From Poriferisodalis sp965208895 (lineage in GTDB: Bacteria; Actinomycetota; Acidimicrobiia; Acidimicrobiales; Poriferisodalaceae): a stretch of DNA of 64,000 nucleotides. The number at the start of each line of letters is the position of its first letter. Within the stretch, counting starts at the first letter, position 1. The notes beneath the pieces were generated by a model. That model worked only from the letters and a program-made list of their open reading frames with translations. It was not told the origin of the DNA and did not search any database. The stretch spans positions 2,480,001 to 2,544,000 of the forward strand of contig NZ_OZ242363.1 of assembly GCF_965208895.1 (NCBI RefSeq), written 5' to 3'. Of this stretch, positions 7,587 through 17,199 are shown in pieces. The position numbers were made by a program, and so were the translations under genes.

Positions 7587-9638
7587 ATGAGTTCGCCATC
7601 CAATTGTCAAGATGATGAAGCCAGAAATCCCAGTGATTCCGGGGATTTTCCACATGGCGCGTGGCCATCGCCACTGCAGGCGGCCGACGTTGCCGCAGGT
7701 GCTGTGCGTCGGGTGGAACCCCGGGTCGCTGGCGGCTGGGCCTACTGGGTCGAAGAGCGGCCACTCGAGCGCGGGCGGGGCGCCGTCGTCCGGGTGAGGC
7801 TCGACGAGCCCGATGCGGGGCCCGCGGACGTTGCCCATACATCGGAAGCAGACATCCGCACCGCGGTGCACGAATACGGCGGCGGGGCATGGCTGCCTTT
7901 GGAAGCGCCAGACGGCAGCCACTTCGTGCTGGGCAGCTGCATGAGCGACCACCGGATCCGGCTGTTCGACGTGGCGGGAAACACTGCCCCGAACCCGATT
8001 ACCCCCGAACCCGATGTGCCGGGGAGCCTGCGCTATGCCGACCCGGCGCTGGTGCCCTCACCACGTCCCGCCGCCGGCGACGGGAGATTCGAACCGGTCA
8101 CGGTGTGGGTGCGAGAGTCCCACCCCGACACCGCAGGCGAGCCGACCAACGAGCTGGTCACGGTGCGCCTCGACGGGACGGTCAGCGTCGTGGCGTCCGG
8201 TGCCGACTTCTACTCCTCGCCACGGCCTTCACCGGACGGATCCGAGCTGGCCTACCTCAGCTGGGACCACCCAAACATGCCGTGGGACCACACCCGCCTG
8301 CATCTGGTCGAACTCCGTGACGGCGACCCGGTGCCCAGCACCGACCGGGTGCTGTGCAACGGCCCCGCGCTGACCCAGCCGGCATGGAGCCCCGACGGTG
8401 AGCTGCACATCGTGACCGACGTCGACGGCTGGTGGTCGATACATCGCGTCGATGCCGAGACCGGTGACACCGAACCGCTGCTGGCCGACGCGGACACGAG
8501 CAGTGCCCGCCGCGAATTCGGGGTTCCTGCATGGGTGTTCGCGCAGGCCACCTATGGCTGGGACGGGGGCGGCACCCTGTGGTGCACTTGGACAGCCGAT
8601 GGCGTCAGCCATCTCGGACGTATTCACGATGGCCGACTCGAGGAAGTCCCGAGCGGATTCACCGACTTCGGCCGGCTTGCCGTAACGGCTGATGGTGCCG
8701 CGGTCACCGTTGCCGCAAGCTGGACCCGGCGAGCCGCCGTTGTCGAGATCGCGTCCGACGGCACGCACCGGCAGCTCAGCGACAACGAGCCCTCGGCGCT
8801 CGAGCCTGACGATGTGTCGGTGCCGCAGACATTCACCTTTGGCAGCGAGGGCGGACGCCAGGCGCACGCATTCTTCTTCCCGCCTGCCAACTCGGCGGTT
8901 CCGGCGGAGCCCGACAGCCCTCCGCCGCTCATGGTGCTCAGCCACGGTGGACCCACAGGCTCGGCTCGCAGCTCGCTCGATCTGGGCATTCAGTACTGGA
9001 CCACCCGTGGCATCGCCGTGGTGGACGTGAACTACGGCGGCAGCACCGGCTACGGCACCGCCTTCCGCAACCTGCTGGCGGGCCAGTGGGGCGTCGTCGA
9101 CACGCAGGACTGCATCAACGCTGCGCTGCATCTGGCCCGCGAGGGCGCTGCCGACTCGCAGCGGCTGGTCATCAAGGGCGGCTCGGCTGGCGGCTACACC
9201 ACGCTCTGCGCACTCACGGGCAGCGACGTGTTCGCAGCCGGCATTTCCCGCTACGGCGTGGCCGACCTCGAAGCGCTCGCCCGCGACACGCACAAGTTCG
9301 AGGCCCGATATCTCGATGGGCTGATCGGCCCCTGGCCCGCCGAGGCCGACCTGTACCGGGAGCGCTCGCCGATCTGGCGCACCGACCACCTTCGGACCCC
9401 GATGATCGTGCTGCAGGGCACCGAAGATCGGGTGGTGCCCCAGAGCCAGTCCGAACAGGTCGTCGAGGCTCTGGCGAACGCGGGCGTGCCGCACGCCTAC
9501 CTGCTGTTCGAGGGTGAGGGGCACGGCTTCCGCCGCGGGCCCAACATCGTGGCCGCGCTCGAAGCTGAGCTGTCCTTCCTGGGCCGGGTGCTGGGCTTCG
9601 AACCCGCAGGCGATATGGCCCGCGTCGAGGTGCGCTGA
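7587..9638 (+). CDS. S9 family prolyl oligopeptidase / acylaminoacyl peptidase
   Basis: A 683-aa cytosolic-looking serine peptidase with no signal peptide. The N-terminal ~400 residues have beta-propeller-like repeats (for example RPSPDGSELAYLSWDHP). The C-terminal alpha/beta-hydrolase domain carries the catalytic triad: Ser533 in GGSAGGYT, Asp614 in GTEDRVVP and His646 in GEGHGF. It resembles the dipeptidyl aminopeptidase/acylaminoacyl-peptidase group that hydrolyses short peptides. It stands alone between the xseAB terminator and the convergent HIRAN/kinase pair. ATG 7587 is the first in-frame start; a slightly later start is possible because the first ~20 residues look unconserved. Confidence 0.9.
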   Translation: MSSPSNCQDDEARNPSDSGDFPHGAWPSPLQAADVAAGAVRRVEPRVAGGWAYWVEERPLERGRGAVVRVRLDEPDAGPADVAHTSEADIRTAVHEYGGGAWLPLEAPDGSHFVLGSCMSDHRIRLFDVAGNTAPNPITPEPDVPGSLRYADPALVPSPRPAAGDGRFEPVTVWVRESHPDTAGEPTNELVTVRLDGTVSVVASGADFYSSPRPSPDGSELAYLSWDHPNMPWDHTRLHLVELRDGDPVPSTDRVLCNGPALTQPAWSPDGELHIVTDVDGWWSIHRVDAETGDTEPLLADADTSSARREFGVPAWVFAQATYGWDGGGTLWCTWTADGVSHLGRIHDGRLEEVPSGFTDFGRLAVTADGAAVTVAASWTRRAAVVEIASDGTHRQLSDNEPSALEPDDVSVPQTFTFGSEGGRQAHAFFFPPANSAVPAEPDSPPPLMVLSHGGPTGSARSSLDLGIQYWTTRGIAVVDVNYGGSTGYGTAFRNLLAGQWGVVDTQDCINAALHLAREGAADSQRLVIKGGSAGGYTTLCALTGSDVFAAGISRYGVADLEALARDTHKFEARYLDGLIGPWPAEADLYRERSPIWRTDHLRTPMIVLQGTEDRVVPQSQSEQVVEALANAGVPHAYLLFEGEGHGFRRGPNIVAALEAELSFLGRVLGFEPAGDMARVEVR

Positions 9639-9710
9639 CGCAGTCCTCTCAGCAGAAGCACCCAGCGCCTGATCTATCGCGTACGTCAAGAGCTGCGCTG
9701 GACATTCGTC

Positions 9711-10454
9711 TCACGCTGCGATGGGCTGATACTCCGGTCCGGTGAGGGGTTCGTATCCCTGCGGCCAGGGTGCCAGCAAACGACACAACAACCGCATGTG
9801 AAGCGGAGCGCTCTCAGGGTTGACATGCTCGGCGGTGACTGTGATCTCGACTGCTCGCTCGCCTAATTCGTGAATGACGTCCACTAGGCAGTCAGGCACC
9901 CAGCCGATGCGGCGGTCCGTTCGTGTACACAGGAGCACCGCTCGCGGGTTCACTAGGTTCGAGGGTTCCTTCTCAAGTTCGAGAACATCGCCGACTTGCA
10001 CATCAAGGGTGGCGCGCTCAGCGCCTTCAAGGTGGCGAATCCCACGCAAGAAGAAGAGCATGGAGAGATGGTCGTCGTGGGTTCGCTCAGGGTGTGCGAA
10101 CACCTCCACGCGATCCGTTGCCTTCCAGCCCTCGCTACGAATCAGAACTTCGAATGGATCGGTCTCAACATCTAGGTTGAGCCTCTTCACAAAGTCCTCA
10201 TAGTCGGGTCGACGGCGCGGCATCAGCCGGTTGCGGAACACTGGGAAGAGTTGTTCGCTCTCATGGACAGCATGCAAATCAGGCAGACCGGGAAGACCAT
10301 GGAAGCCCTCGAACTGCTCAGCAGCCTTCAAGTAGGCAAATCGGTAGCACTGACCATCACCAGATGTGCGGAGCGTGAGAGTGCCGACCGGCCGGATCAA
10401 TCCGTCAGGGTTGCGCCAAGCGGCGTACAGGCGGCGCTCGCCTCGTGGGGACAT
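9711..10454 (-). CDS. HIRAN-domain protein with HipA N-terminal-like region
   Basis: A 247-aa protein from ATG 10454. GTG 10502 is an in-frame alternative that would overlap the kinase gene by 14 bp. The C-terminal half shows a HIRAN-like pattern: a FFLRGI strand, then LELEKEPSNLVNPRAVLL and RRIGWVPDCLV, matching the 'EpxNpxDxxAVxV...IGYvP' signature. The N-terminal ~90 residues (VGTLTLR, FEGFHGLPGL, LFPVFRNRLMPRR) resemble the small N-terminal subdomain of HipA kinases, which here is missing from the neighbouring kinase. HIRAN domains are found on DNA-processing and helicase proteins and can bind DNA ends. The gene follows the kinase by 34 bp and is probably its partner; the function is inferred. 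Confidence 0.7.
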   Translation of the reverse strand: MSPRGERRLYAAWRNPDGLIRPVGTLTLRTSGDGQCYRFAYLKAAEQFEGFHGLPGLPDLHAVHESEQLFPVFRNRLMPRRRPDYEDFVKRLNLDVETDPFEVLIRSEGWKATDRVEVFAHPERTHDDHLSMLFFLRGIRHLEGAERATLDVQVGDVLELEKEPSNLVNPRAVLLCTRTDRRIGWVPDCLVDVIHELGERAVEITVTAEHVNPESAPLHMRLLCRLLAPWPQGYEPLTGPEYQPIAA

Positions 10455-10488
10455 GGCTCTCACCGTAGGTGTGGGGTGTGACACGAAC

Positions 10489-11415
10489 TTAGCGACGCGC
10501 ACCGAGCAGCCGCGCGATATTGCGCCTGAGCACCCGTTCCGCGAACTGCTGCGCCGTTGCAGACATACGGTTCCGCGGCACGAGTGCGACAGCCTCCGTC
10601 AAGCGGTCGGCATCACTGCACTGGCTCAGCCAGTGGTCTTTGACATCGGCTGCGCAGCGGTCAAGTGCCACTCTTGCGACTTCGATTGGGTGCGGCTTGC
10701 CGACGAACGGAGACTTGGCACGATCTGCGAATCCCTCGGGCGTGAATCCCTGATCGGCCGTGGCCAAGCGTTGCTGTCGTTGTTCATCCGACAACAGGAA
10801 TCCCAGCGACGAGGCGTGATCGAAAGTTGGGGCGAGCCTTCGCTCGCGCAAATTCGCTACGGCTGCCCAATTCTCCTCGTGCCGGTCAGTGTTGCCGATC
10901 AGCGCGTCAAGAACGAGATACCCGACGAAGATGTCCCAGGCGCTGAGTCCCAGCCGCGATTCGCTCGGGGGTTGAACCGGAAGCAGCGCCTGCTCAACGG
11001 CCTCCACGGTGTAGCCATGACGGGCACCCTCCGAGACTGGTTTGGCCAAGAGTTCGTTGCCGGGAACGAGCTCCTCAGTCGGACGCCCTTGTGCGTCCGA
11101 AGCTGCGAGCACCGACCTGCTGATGATCCCCAGGCGAGTCGCTCCACTGGAGTGCTCGACCGCGAGCTCGATGCGCGCGGCCGGGATCCCGAGCTTTCGG
11201 GCCACATCGAACGCGACGCGTTCCGCCCAATCATCGCCCTTCTGGTAGCGGGTTCCATCGTTACGCGTGCTGTGCGTGACGTACTTCAAGAGCCATCGCT
11301 CACCAGAATCGGGATGCATGAGCCAACGCTTGGGCTTGGTGCCAAGCTGCTCATCACCAATCGCCCGCCAGCTCGTCACATCGACAACCGCGTAATGACT
11401 GGGGCCCGCTGACAT
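10489..11415 (-). CDS. HipA-like Ser/Thr kinase (HipT-type, no N-subdomain)
   Basis: A 308-aa protein with the HipA-family kinase core. The candidate ATP-lysine is K44 (WLLKY), the helix glutamate is E65 (DWAERVA), the catalytic loop is LDALIGNTDRHEENWA (D177, N182) and the metal-binding motif is FDHASSLG (D199). It lacks the ~100-residue N-terminal subdomain of classical HipA; a similar region occurs in the next gene, recalling the split HipS/HipT arrangement of HipBST. HipA and HipT kinases phosphorylate aminoacyl-tRNA synthetases or act as conflict-system toxins. No HipB-like helix-turn-helix partner is visible. ATG 11415 lies 98 bp from the divergent SURF1 gene. Confidence 0.8.
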   Translation of the reverse strand: MSAGPSHYAVVDVTSWRAIGDEQLGTKPKRWLMHPDSGERWLLKYVTHSTRNDGTRYQKGDDWAERVAFDVARKLGIPAARIELAVEHSSGATRLGIISRSVLAASDAQGRPTEELVPGNELLAKPVSEGARHGYTVEAVEQALLPVQPPSESRLGLSAWDIFVGYLVLDALIGNTDRHEENWAAVANLRERRLAPTFDHASSLGFLLSDEQRQQRLATADQGFTPEGFADRAKSPFVGKPHPIEVARVALDRCAADVKDHWLSQCSDADRLTEAVALVPRNRMSATAQQFAERVLRRNIARLLGARR

Positions 11416-11513
11416 GACGATCGCAGCCTCCGGTTCGCCGTCGATAGGTTCGACACGTCTACTCCCGCGACCATGGTCGCACGAGGGCGTCGTAGTGATA
11501 CGAGGTTATTGAG

Positions 11514-12359
11514 GTGTACAGCTTCGCTCGGAGGCCGATCTGGCTGGCTGGGCACGCGCTCGCCGGCGTGCTGCTGGTGATCTTCGTGATCGCCGGCTTC
11601 TGGCAGCTCAGCCGTCACAACGAAGTGCGTGACCGAAACGCAGTGATCGCCGAACGGCAGGCCATGGCGGCGCTGGATGCCGACCGCTTCTTCGAAGCCG
11701 TGACGAACGCCGGGCTCGCAGAAGGACTGGAGTACCGGTCGGTGAGCCTGCCGATCGTGGGAGCTGACTGGCAGGAGTCGGTGCAGATCCGCAACCGCAG
11801 CCTCGACGGCCGTGCCGGCTGTCACATTGCCGTGCCGATGGAAACCGCATCCAACGGCAGCGAAGCGCCCTTCGGCGTGCTCGTGATCGTCGGATGGCTG
11901 CCCCAGCAGGCATGCGCATCGCTGCTCGATGGCGACGTCGACGTCTTCGAGCGCCGGCTCCCGTCTGCCGACCAGATCACGGGCCGAATCCGGCTGAGCC
12001 AAGAACGCGGCCTGCTTGGGCCCGCCGACCCAGCCCAGGGACAGCTCAGCTCGCTGGCCCGCACCGATGTCGAGCGGATCGACCAGCAGACAACGCAGGA
12101 CCTGGCGCCGGTGTACGTCGAGATCACCGGAGCTGTCGACGAGAACGGCGCAGCGATCCGTCTCGGTACGTGGCCGGGCGATCCGGGTGACGCTCTCCCA
12201 GCGCTTGAACCGCTTCCGCCGCCCCAGCTCGACGCCGGCCCGCACCTGGGCTACACGTTCCAGTGGTTCAGCTTCGCTGCGGTCGCCATCGTCGGCTACA
12301 CGCTCGTGCTGCGCCACCACGCCCGCAAGGGCGAGTCTGAACAGATCGCCGACGACTGA
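11514..12359 (+). CDS. SURF1 family cytochrome oxidase assembly protein
   Basis: A 281-aa membrane protein with the SURF1 layout: an N-terminal transmembrane helix (residues ~11-31), a large extracytoplasmic domain, and a second helix near the C terminus (~250-268, preceded by GPHLGYTFQWFSFA). The GFWQLSRH motif after helix 1 is a SURF1 hallmark (family consensus G.WQ..R). SURF1 proteins aid haem a insertion into cytochrome c oxidase. GTG 11514 is preceded by GAGG-like sequence; no better start lies upstream. No oxidase genes are nearby. Confidence 0.88.
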   Translation: MYSFARRPIWLAGHALAGVLLVIFVIAGFWQLSRHNEVRDRNAVIAERQAMAALDADRFFEAVTNAGLAEGLEYRSVSLPIVGADWQESVQIRNRSLDGRAGCHIAVPMETASNGSEAPFGVLVIVGWLPQQACASLLDGDVDVFERRLPSADQITGRIRLSQERGLLGPADPAQGQLSSLARTDVERIDQQTTQDLAPVYVEITGAVDENGAAIRLGTWPGDPGDALPALEPLPPPQLDAGPHLGYTFQWFSFAAVAIVGYTLVLRHHARKGESEQIADD

Positions 12360-12482
12360 GCGCATACACCAAAAGACACAGATGTCACAGCGGCGAAGGC
12401 AGCAGGAGACTCGGCGACGTTGCGACCTGCCGGATCGCTGGTCGCCGAGGGTTCTGCCGCCGCCGCCACGGGCGAGCGACTG

Positions 12483-13637
12483 TTAGCGGCCGATGGTTTT
12501 GGCCATGCGGGCGGTCGCTTCGTCGAGCATCGCCGGCGAGGTGGCGAAGTTGAGGCGCACATGGCCGACGCCCTCGGGCCCGAAGTCCAACCCGGAGTTC
12601 AAATACACCCTGCCCTGCCCCAGAAAGACCGAGGCGGGATCGTCGCCGAGGCCCAGCTCGCTGCAGTCCATCCACGCCAAGTAGGTGGCGTCAGGCGGGC
12701 GGTACCCGACTTCGGGCAGTCGCTCGGCCAGCAGCTCCGCCAGCAGGTGACGGTTTCTGTCAAGACCGGCCACCAGGTCGTCCAGCCAGTCCAGCGCCTC
12801 GGTCCACCCGGCGATCGTGGCTACCTGGCCGAGGATCCCGATGCCGCCGATCAGCCGCTTGGGGATCTTCTTGATCACCGGGCCGTAACGCGATGACGCT
12901 GAATGCAGGAATGCCATCCGCAGCCCCGCCATGTTGAACGACTTGGTGGCAGCGGTGACGGTCACGGTCCGCTCCGAGGCCAGCTCGCTGACCGACGCAA
13001 CCGGAATGTGCCGCCTGGGCGCATAGACCAAGTCGCAGTGGATCTCATCGGAGATCACCACCAGGTCATGACGCTCGGCGACGTCGATCACCGCCGCAAT
13101 GTCGTCAGCGTCGAGCACCATGCCGCACGGGTTGTGCGGCTGGCACAGGATCACTGCGGTGACATCAGAAGCCGACGCAACCGATTCGAAGTGGTCGAGA
13201 TCGAGTCGCCAGCCGTCGTCATGGCGGATGAGGGGGTTGGGTACCACACGGCGCCCGTGTCCGGTCACGCTGGAGAAGAACGGCGGATAGGCCGGGGTCT
13301 GGAAGATGATGCCGTCCCCGGGTTCGGTCAAGTATGTGATCGCCAGCTCCAAGCCTTGGATCACGTCGTGAACCCGGACGACGTCGGCCGGGTCGACCTG
13401 CCAGCCGAACGCTTCGCCCATGCGCTTGGCGAAGACGCGCAGCACGGGGATCGGCTGGTCGTAGAAGTCGTAGCCCAAGCCGCCGGAGTCGATGCGTTCA
13501 CGCACGGCGTCAAGCACGACGCCAGGCAGTTCCACGTCCATGTCGGCGACCCAGGCCGCCAGCACGTCGGGGCCTTCCCGTCCCCACTTGATGCCCGGGC
13601 GGTTGCGAACCCGTTCGGTATCCAAGTCGAAGATCAC
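12483..13637 (-). CDS. MalY/PatB-type pyridoxal-phosphate C-S lyase / aminotransferase
   Basis: A 384-aa fold-type I PLP enzyme. The PLP lysine is K232 in TAATKSFNMAGLR, and the upstream motifs PHNPCG and SDEIHCDLVY bind the cofactor. The N-terminal pattern (TERVRNRPGIKWG, WVADMD) is typical of MalY/PatB cystathionine beta-lyases rather than ordinary aspartate aminotransferases. It probably cleaves cystathionine or cysteine conjugates. The coding strand is opposite to SURF1, with 123 bp between the convergent stops. Confidence 0.9.
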   Translation of the reverse strand: MIFDLDTERVRNRPGIKWGREGPDVLAAWVADMDVELPGVVLDAVRERIDSGGLGYDFYDQPIPVLRVFAKRMGEAFGWQVDPADVVRVHDVIQGLELAITYLTEPGDGIIFQTPAYPPFFSSVTGHGRRVVPNPLIRHDDGWRLDLDHFESVASASDVTAVILCQPHNPCGMVLDADDIAAVIDVAERHDLVVISDEIHCDLVYAPRRHIPVASVSELASERTVTVTAATKSFNMAGLRMAFLHSASSRYGPVIKKIPKRLIGGIGILGQVATIAGWTEALDWLDDLVAGLDRNRHLLAELLAERLPEVGYRPPDATYLAWMDCSELGLGDDPASVFLGQGRVYLNSGLDFGPEGVGHVRLNFATSPAMLDEATARMAKTIGR

Positions 13638-13792
13638 GGGGCGACCCTACGCGCATCTGCCTCATCGAGGCCGAACACGGGACGGACGAGACCGATCACC
13701 GCCACGGCCGTCACCGCAGCGATCACTGGCGCCTCGACTGCGTCGACACTCACCGAGCCCAGGCCCGCGTGCGACAGCGCAGGCGTCGGGAA

Positions 13793-16246
13793 TCAGCTGG
13801 CCCAGTTCAGCTGGGACACCGGTTCGAGCGTCATCAAGTCGACAGACCCGAACGCCTTGCTTGACGCGAGATACAAGCGGTCGCCGATCACCGCGCTCGC
13901 AACGATGCGCGCCGACCAGTCAGCCTCGTACCAGCACGACAGCTGAGCTGGGCCAACTTCGTCGCCCCTGTCGCCCTGGTCGTCGGTGTCTCGTGGTTCC
14001 CGGCACGTGCGTACCGGCGGCGCAGCATGGGTGAGCCGCGAGCGCTCGGTCAGCGCGCGGTCGGCGGTGCTGAGCACGACTGCACCGATGAACGGCGGCG
14101 ACAGGTTGCTCGGATGCTGTTCCACCGGCAGAACTGCCACACTGCGCGCGGACCAGTGCAAGAAGGCGAGTGCGTCGAATTCCACCGCAGTGTGACTCTC
14201 GGGCAAAATCCATTGGTCGATGCGGCGCGGCCGGTCGAGGTCGGCGATGTCGAACATCGACACCTGCGCTCCGAGCGGCAGGCCCTCGTCGGTGGCCTCC
14301 TGACCCACGCCGAGCAGCACGTCGCCGTCCAGCGGATGGAGATAGGCCGAATAGCCGTTGATCTTCAGCTCGCCGCGAACCGTCGGCGCGGTCGGGTCCG
14401 CCATGTCGAGCAGGTAGAGCGGGTCGACCTGCCGGAAGGTGACGACGGCCGCGACATCGCCGAGATAGCGCACCGCGTAGATCCGCTCGCCCACGCCGAG
14501 GCCGCCGACTTGACCCGTCTCGGAGAGCCCGTCGTCGCCGACGGCGAACACCGTCACGAAGTTCTCCGAGTCCAGGCTGCCGTCAGAGCGCCAAGACCGG
14601 GCCACGGTTGTCGCAATTCGCAGATGCCCCTCATGCTCCGACATCGAGTACTGATTGAGCACCGTGCCCATCACCGAGGCCGATCCGACATACGCACTCG
14701 AACCCGGCGCCGATGTGTCGAACACGTGGATTTCGGTCGCGACCACGTTGGGCCCGGACTCGTCAAGCGGACCATCGCGCAGATCTGCGAATCGGTCACG
14801 CTGGCCAAACCAGTCGGTGGTGGTGACATAGAGGTAATTGCGGGAGGCGTACACGGTGCTGCCGTCGGCCGCTATGGAGGTGGTGTCCATGGGTCCGGCC
14901 AAACCGTTCTCGGCGATGTCCACGGTGGTGATGCTGAGCGTGCCCGGGCCTGCGTAACGCGTCGGCGCCCAGAAGCGGTCACAGTCGCCGAGGTGTCCTG
15001 CGTCGACGGGCTCGCCTGCCTCATCGCGCAAGATGAAGTTCGGCAGCCAGTGTTCGATCGTGGTTTCGGCAATGATTCTGCGGTTCGCATCGGCTGCCCG
15101 CTCCGCGGCGGCCACGTCGGAGGTCTCGGGATAGACCCACCAGATGCCCTTGGGCTGCGATCGGGTAATCAGTCGCACGACACCGTCGGTCATGCGAGCA
15201 CCGACGTATTCGCCCTCGACGCTCAGCCGACTGGCGATTGCAGGTACTGAGCGCGCCAAGTCGATCTCGACGACTTCGGTCGTTGGCCCCCAATTCGTTG
15301 GCCCCCAATCAAGCTGTTCTCGGCCGGGCCCCGATCCGGCGAACCGGGCGAGGGAACCCCAGTGCGTCTTCAGCGCGAGCACCCGGTCACCGTGCATGAG
15401 CAGCTTCCAGCCCCATTCGGGTCCCAGATCAATCGTGGCTGCGAGCGTCGGTGTCGGCCCGGTCACATCGACGACACGGACCAGATTGTCCGTGGCGACG
15501 ACGATCCGCCTCCCGTCGGTCTTGAGCGAATCGGGCTCGTCAAGACCGGCTTCGTGCACATTGGAGATGCTGTAGTCGGCGCCGGCCTGCATGGGGGCGG
15601 ATTGACCTGAAGCGGAACTGTCGCTCGCCGCGGCGTCGCCGGCCATCGCAATGTCCAGGCCCGAGTCTGCTGCGGGAGCGATTTGACTGCCGAGACCCCA
15701 AGGCCGCGTGATTTCGGCAGCGTTCGCTTGGAAGTAACCGAGCAGCGCGCCGCACTCGGCAAAGCGGTCCAGCGCGGCCGCCGGTGCGGCGTCCACAGAG
15801 GCCCGGTGTGTCGGCAGCAACTGCGGGCGCTCTTCTGGCGAGCCGACGAGCGGTCCGGTCTCGGGCGTTTGGGAGATTTGTTTGTGCACGGGGGCAGAAG
15901 ACTGCGCAGGGGCCGTCGACACCGCAGACTCGCCAGATGTCGCAGACTGCGCGGACAGCACGGGGGCCGTCGACTCCGGCTCCCCGCTGATGCCCGAGGC
16001 TTCGCCGCCGAGTGCTTCGACGACGACACTCGACCCGTCGGCATCAGATTGCCCAGAGGCGACCACATCGAACTGCTCAACTCTGGCCGGCGTCAGTGTG
16101 CTGCGCGTATGCACAGCAGAGTCACCCGACACAGAGTCGACCGGTTCGCCGGCACAGGCGACACCCGCCAGCATTACCACGGTCATCGTGCCCAGCAGGC
16201 GAGCCAACGAGCGGCGCAACACTGGTGACGCATCCATGCGTGTCAT
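13793..16246 (-). CDS. Secreted beta-propeller-domain lipoprotein (copy 1)
   Basis: An 817-aa lipoprotein with N-terminal positive charges, a hydrophobic stretch and the lipobox LAGVAC. A Ser/Ala/Thr-rich low-complexity linker follows. The rest resembles the actinobacterial 'C-terminal beta-propeller, distantly WD40-like' family (Beta_propel), with repeated blocks such as DSLKTDGRRIVV, GERIYAVRYLGDVAAVVTFRQVDPLYL and GYSAYLHPLDGDVLLGVGQEA. The function is unknown and extracytoplasmic protein-protein contacts are likely. It is closely related to the protein at 26914-29364, with long identical stretches in the propeller. Confidence 0.88.
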   Translation of the reverse strand: MTRMDASPVLRRSLARLLGTMTVVMLAGVACAGEPVDSVSGDSAVHTRSTLTPARVEQFDVVASGQSDADGSSVVVEALGGEASGISGEPESTAPVLSAQSATSGESAVSTAPAQSSAPVHKQISQTPETGPLVGSPEERPQLLPTHRASVDAAPAAALDRFAECGALLGYFQANAAEITRPWGLGSQIAPAADSGLDIAMAGDAAASDSSASGQSAPMQAGADYSISNVHEAGLDEPDSLKTDGRRIVVATDNLVRVVDVTGPTPTLAATIDLGPEWGWKLLMHGDRVLALKTHWGSLARFAGSGPGREQLDWGPTNWGPTTEVVEIDLARSVPAIASRLSVEGEYVGARMTDGVVRLITRSQPKGIWWVYPETSDVAAAERAADANRRIIAETTIEHWLPNFILRDEAGEPVDAGHLGDCDRFWAPTRYAGPGTLSITTVDIAENGLAGPMDTTSIAADGSTVYASRNYLYVTTTDWFGQRDRFADLRDGPLDESGPNVVATEIHVFDTSAPGSSAYVGSASVMGTVLNQYSMSEHEGHLRIATTVARSWRSDGSLDSENFVTVFAVGDDGLSETGQVGGLGVGERIYAVRYLGDVAAVVTFRQVDPLYLLDMADPTAPTVRGELKINGYSAYLHPLDGDVLLGVGQEATDEGLPLGAQVSMFDIADLDRPRRIDQWILPESHTAVEFDALAFLHWSARSVAVLPVEQHPSNLSPPFIGAVVLSTADRALTERSRLTHAAPPVRTCREPRDTDDQGDRGDEVGPAQLSCWYEADWSARIVASAVIGDRLYLASSKAFGSVDLMTLEPVSQLNWAS

Positions 16247-16458
16247 CGCGAACTCAGACTCCTGACGTCACGAGGGCGTTCCGTGTCCATTGTTACAGTT
16301 CAGTTTCGGCACTCCAGACCGAACGTTCTCGTCCGAGCGAACCACTTGCTGTCAGATGGGGTGAGCGATACTCACGTATCAGCCGCCGACCGGCTGCGGT
16401 CTGATCAGCCGCCGATGCCGCCAGCTCGCGCCACATCCACGACACACAGCACATCCTG

Positions 16459-17199
16459 CTAGTAGAAGCCGATCATGCGGCCGGCGAGACTGAGTACCGC
16501 CACCACCAAGACGGGGCGGATGAGGCGATCGCCTCCCCGTACGGCCCAGCGGGCGCCCAGCCAGCCGCCGACCGCGAACCCCGCTGCGACGATGACGGCG
16601 AAGCCCCAGTGCACCTGGTCGTTCAGGATGAACACCGGCACCGCCACAACGGTCAGCACCGCGATCACCACTACCTTGACCGCGTTGGCGTTCACCAGGT
16701 CCAGACCGGCGCGCGACAGCGCCAAGACCAGCATGAGCCCCACTCCGGCCTGGAACGCCCCGCCGTAAAGGCCGATAGCGAAGAACACCGCCACGGTGAG
16801 CCATGTCGGCCACATGATGTCGTCGCTACGGGCCTTGGGCGGGCGCAGGCTCAAGATCAGCAGCGGCACCATCAAGATGCCGAAGGTGCGTTCGAAGGCC
16901 GTGTCGCTGAGCAGGCTGGACACGGCATACGCGCCGATCACCGAGCCTGCCACCGCGGGGATGAGCACGGGCACCGACCTGCGCAGCCCCGATACGCCTT
17001 GGGATCGGTACCCCAACACTGAGGCCACGTTCTGGGTCACGACGCCGATGCGGTTGGTGCCGTTGGCCACGAGCCCGCCGAGATCGCCGACCACGGTCAG
17101 CAAGCTGACCGTCAGCAGCGAGCCGCCGCCCGCCATGGCGTTCACCACGCCGGCCACCACGCCCGCACCGGCCACAAGCGCTGCTTGAGTCAGATTCAC
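16459..17199 (-). CDS. TauE/SafE family anion exporter
   Basis: A 246-aa integral membrane protein with about eight hydrophobic segments and the family's N-terminal GVVNAMAGGGSLLTVSLL motif, repeated in weaker form in the second half (GLYGGAFQAGVGLMLVLAL). Members move sulfite, sulfoacetate or related organo-sulfur anions. I place the start at GTG 17199, which overlaps the vapC stop as GTGA; an in-frame ATG at 17223 would overlap vapC by 28 bp. The 4-bp overlap implies translation coupled to the toxin-antitoxin genes upstream, which is unusual for a transporter. Confidence 0.88.
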   Translation of the reverse strand: MNLTQAALVAGAGVVAGVVNAMAGGGSLLTVSLLTVVGDLGGLVANGTNRIGVVTQNVASVLGYRSQGVSGLRRSVPVLIPAVAGSVIGAYAVSSLLSDTAFERTFGILMVPLLILSLRPPKARSDDIMWPTWLTVAVFFAIGLYGGAFQAGVGLMLVLALSRAGLDLVNANAVKVVVIAVLTVVAVPVFILNDQVHWGFAVIVAAGFAVGGWLGARWAVRGGDRLIRPVLVVAVLSLAGRMIGFY

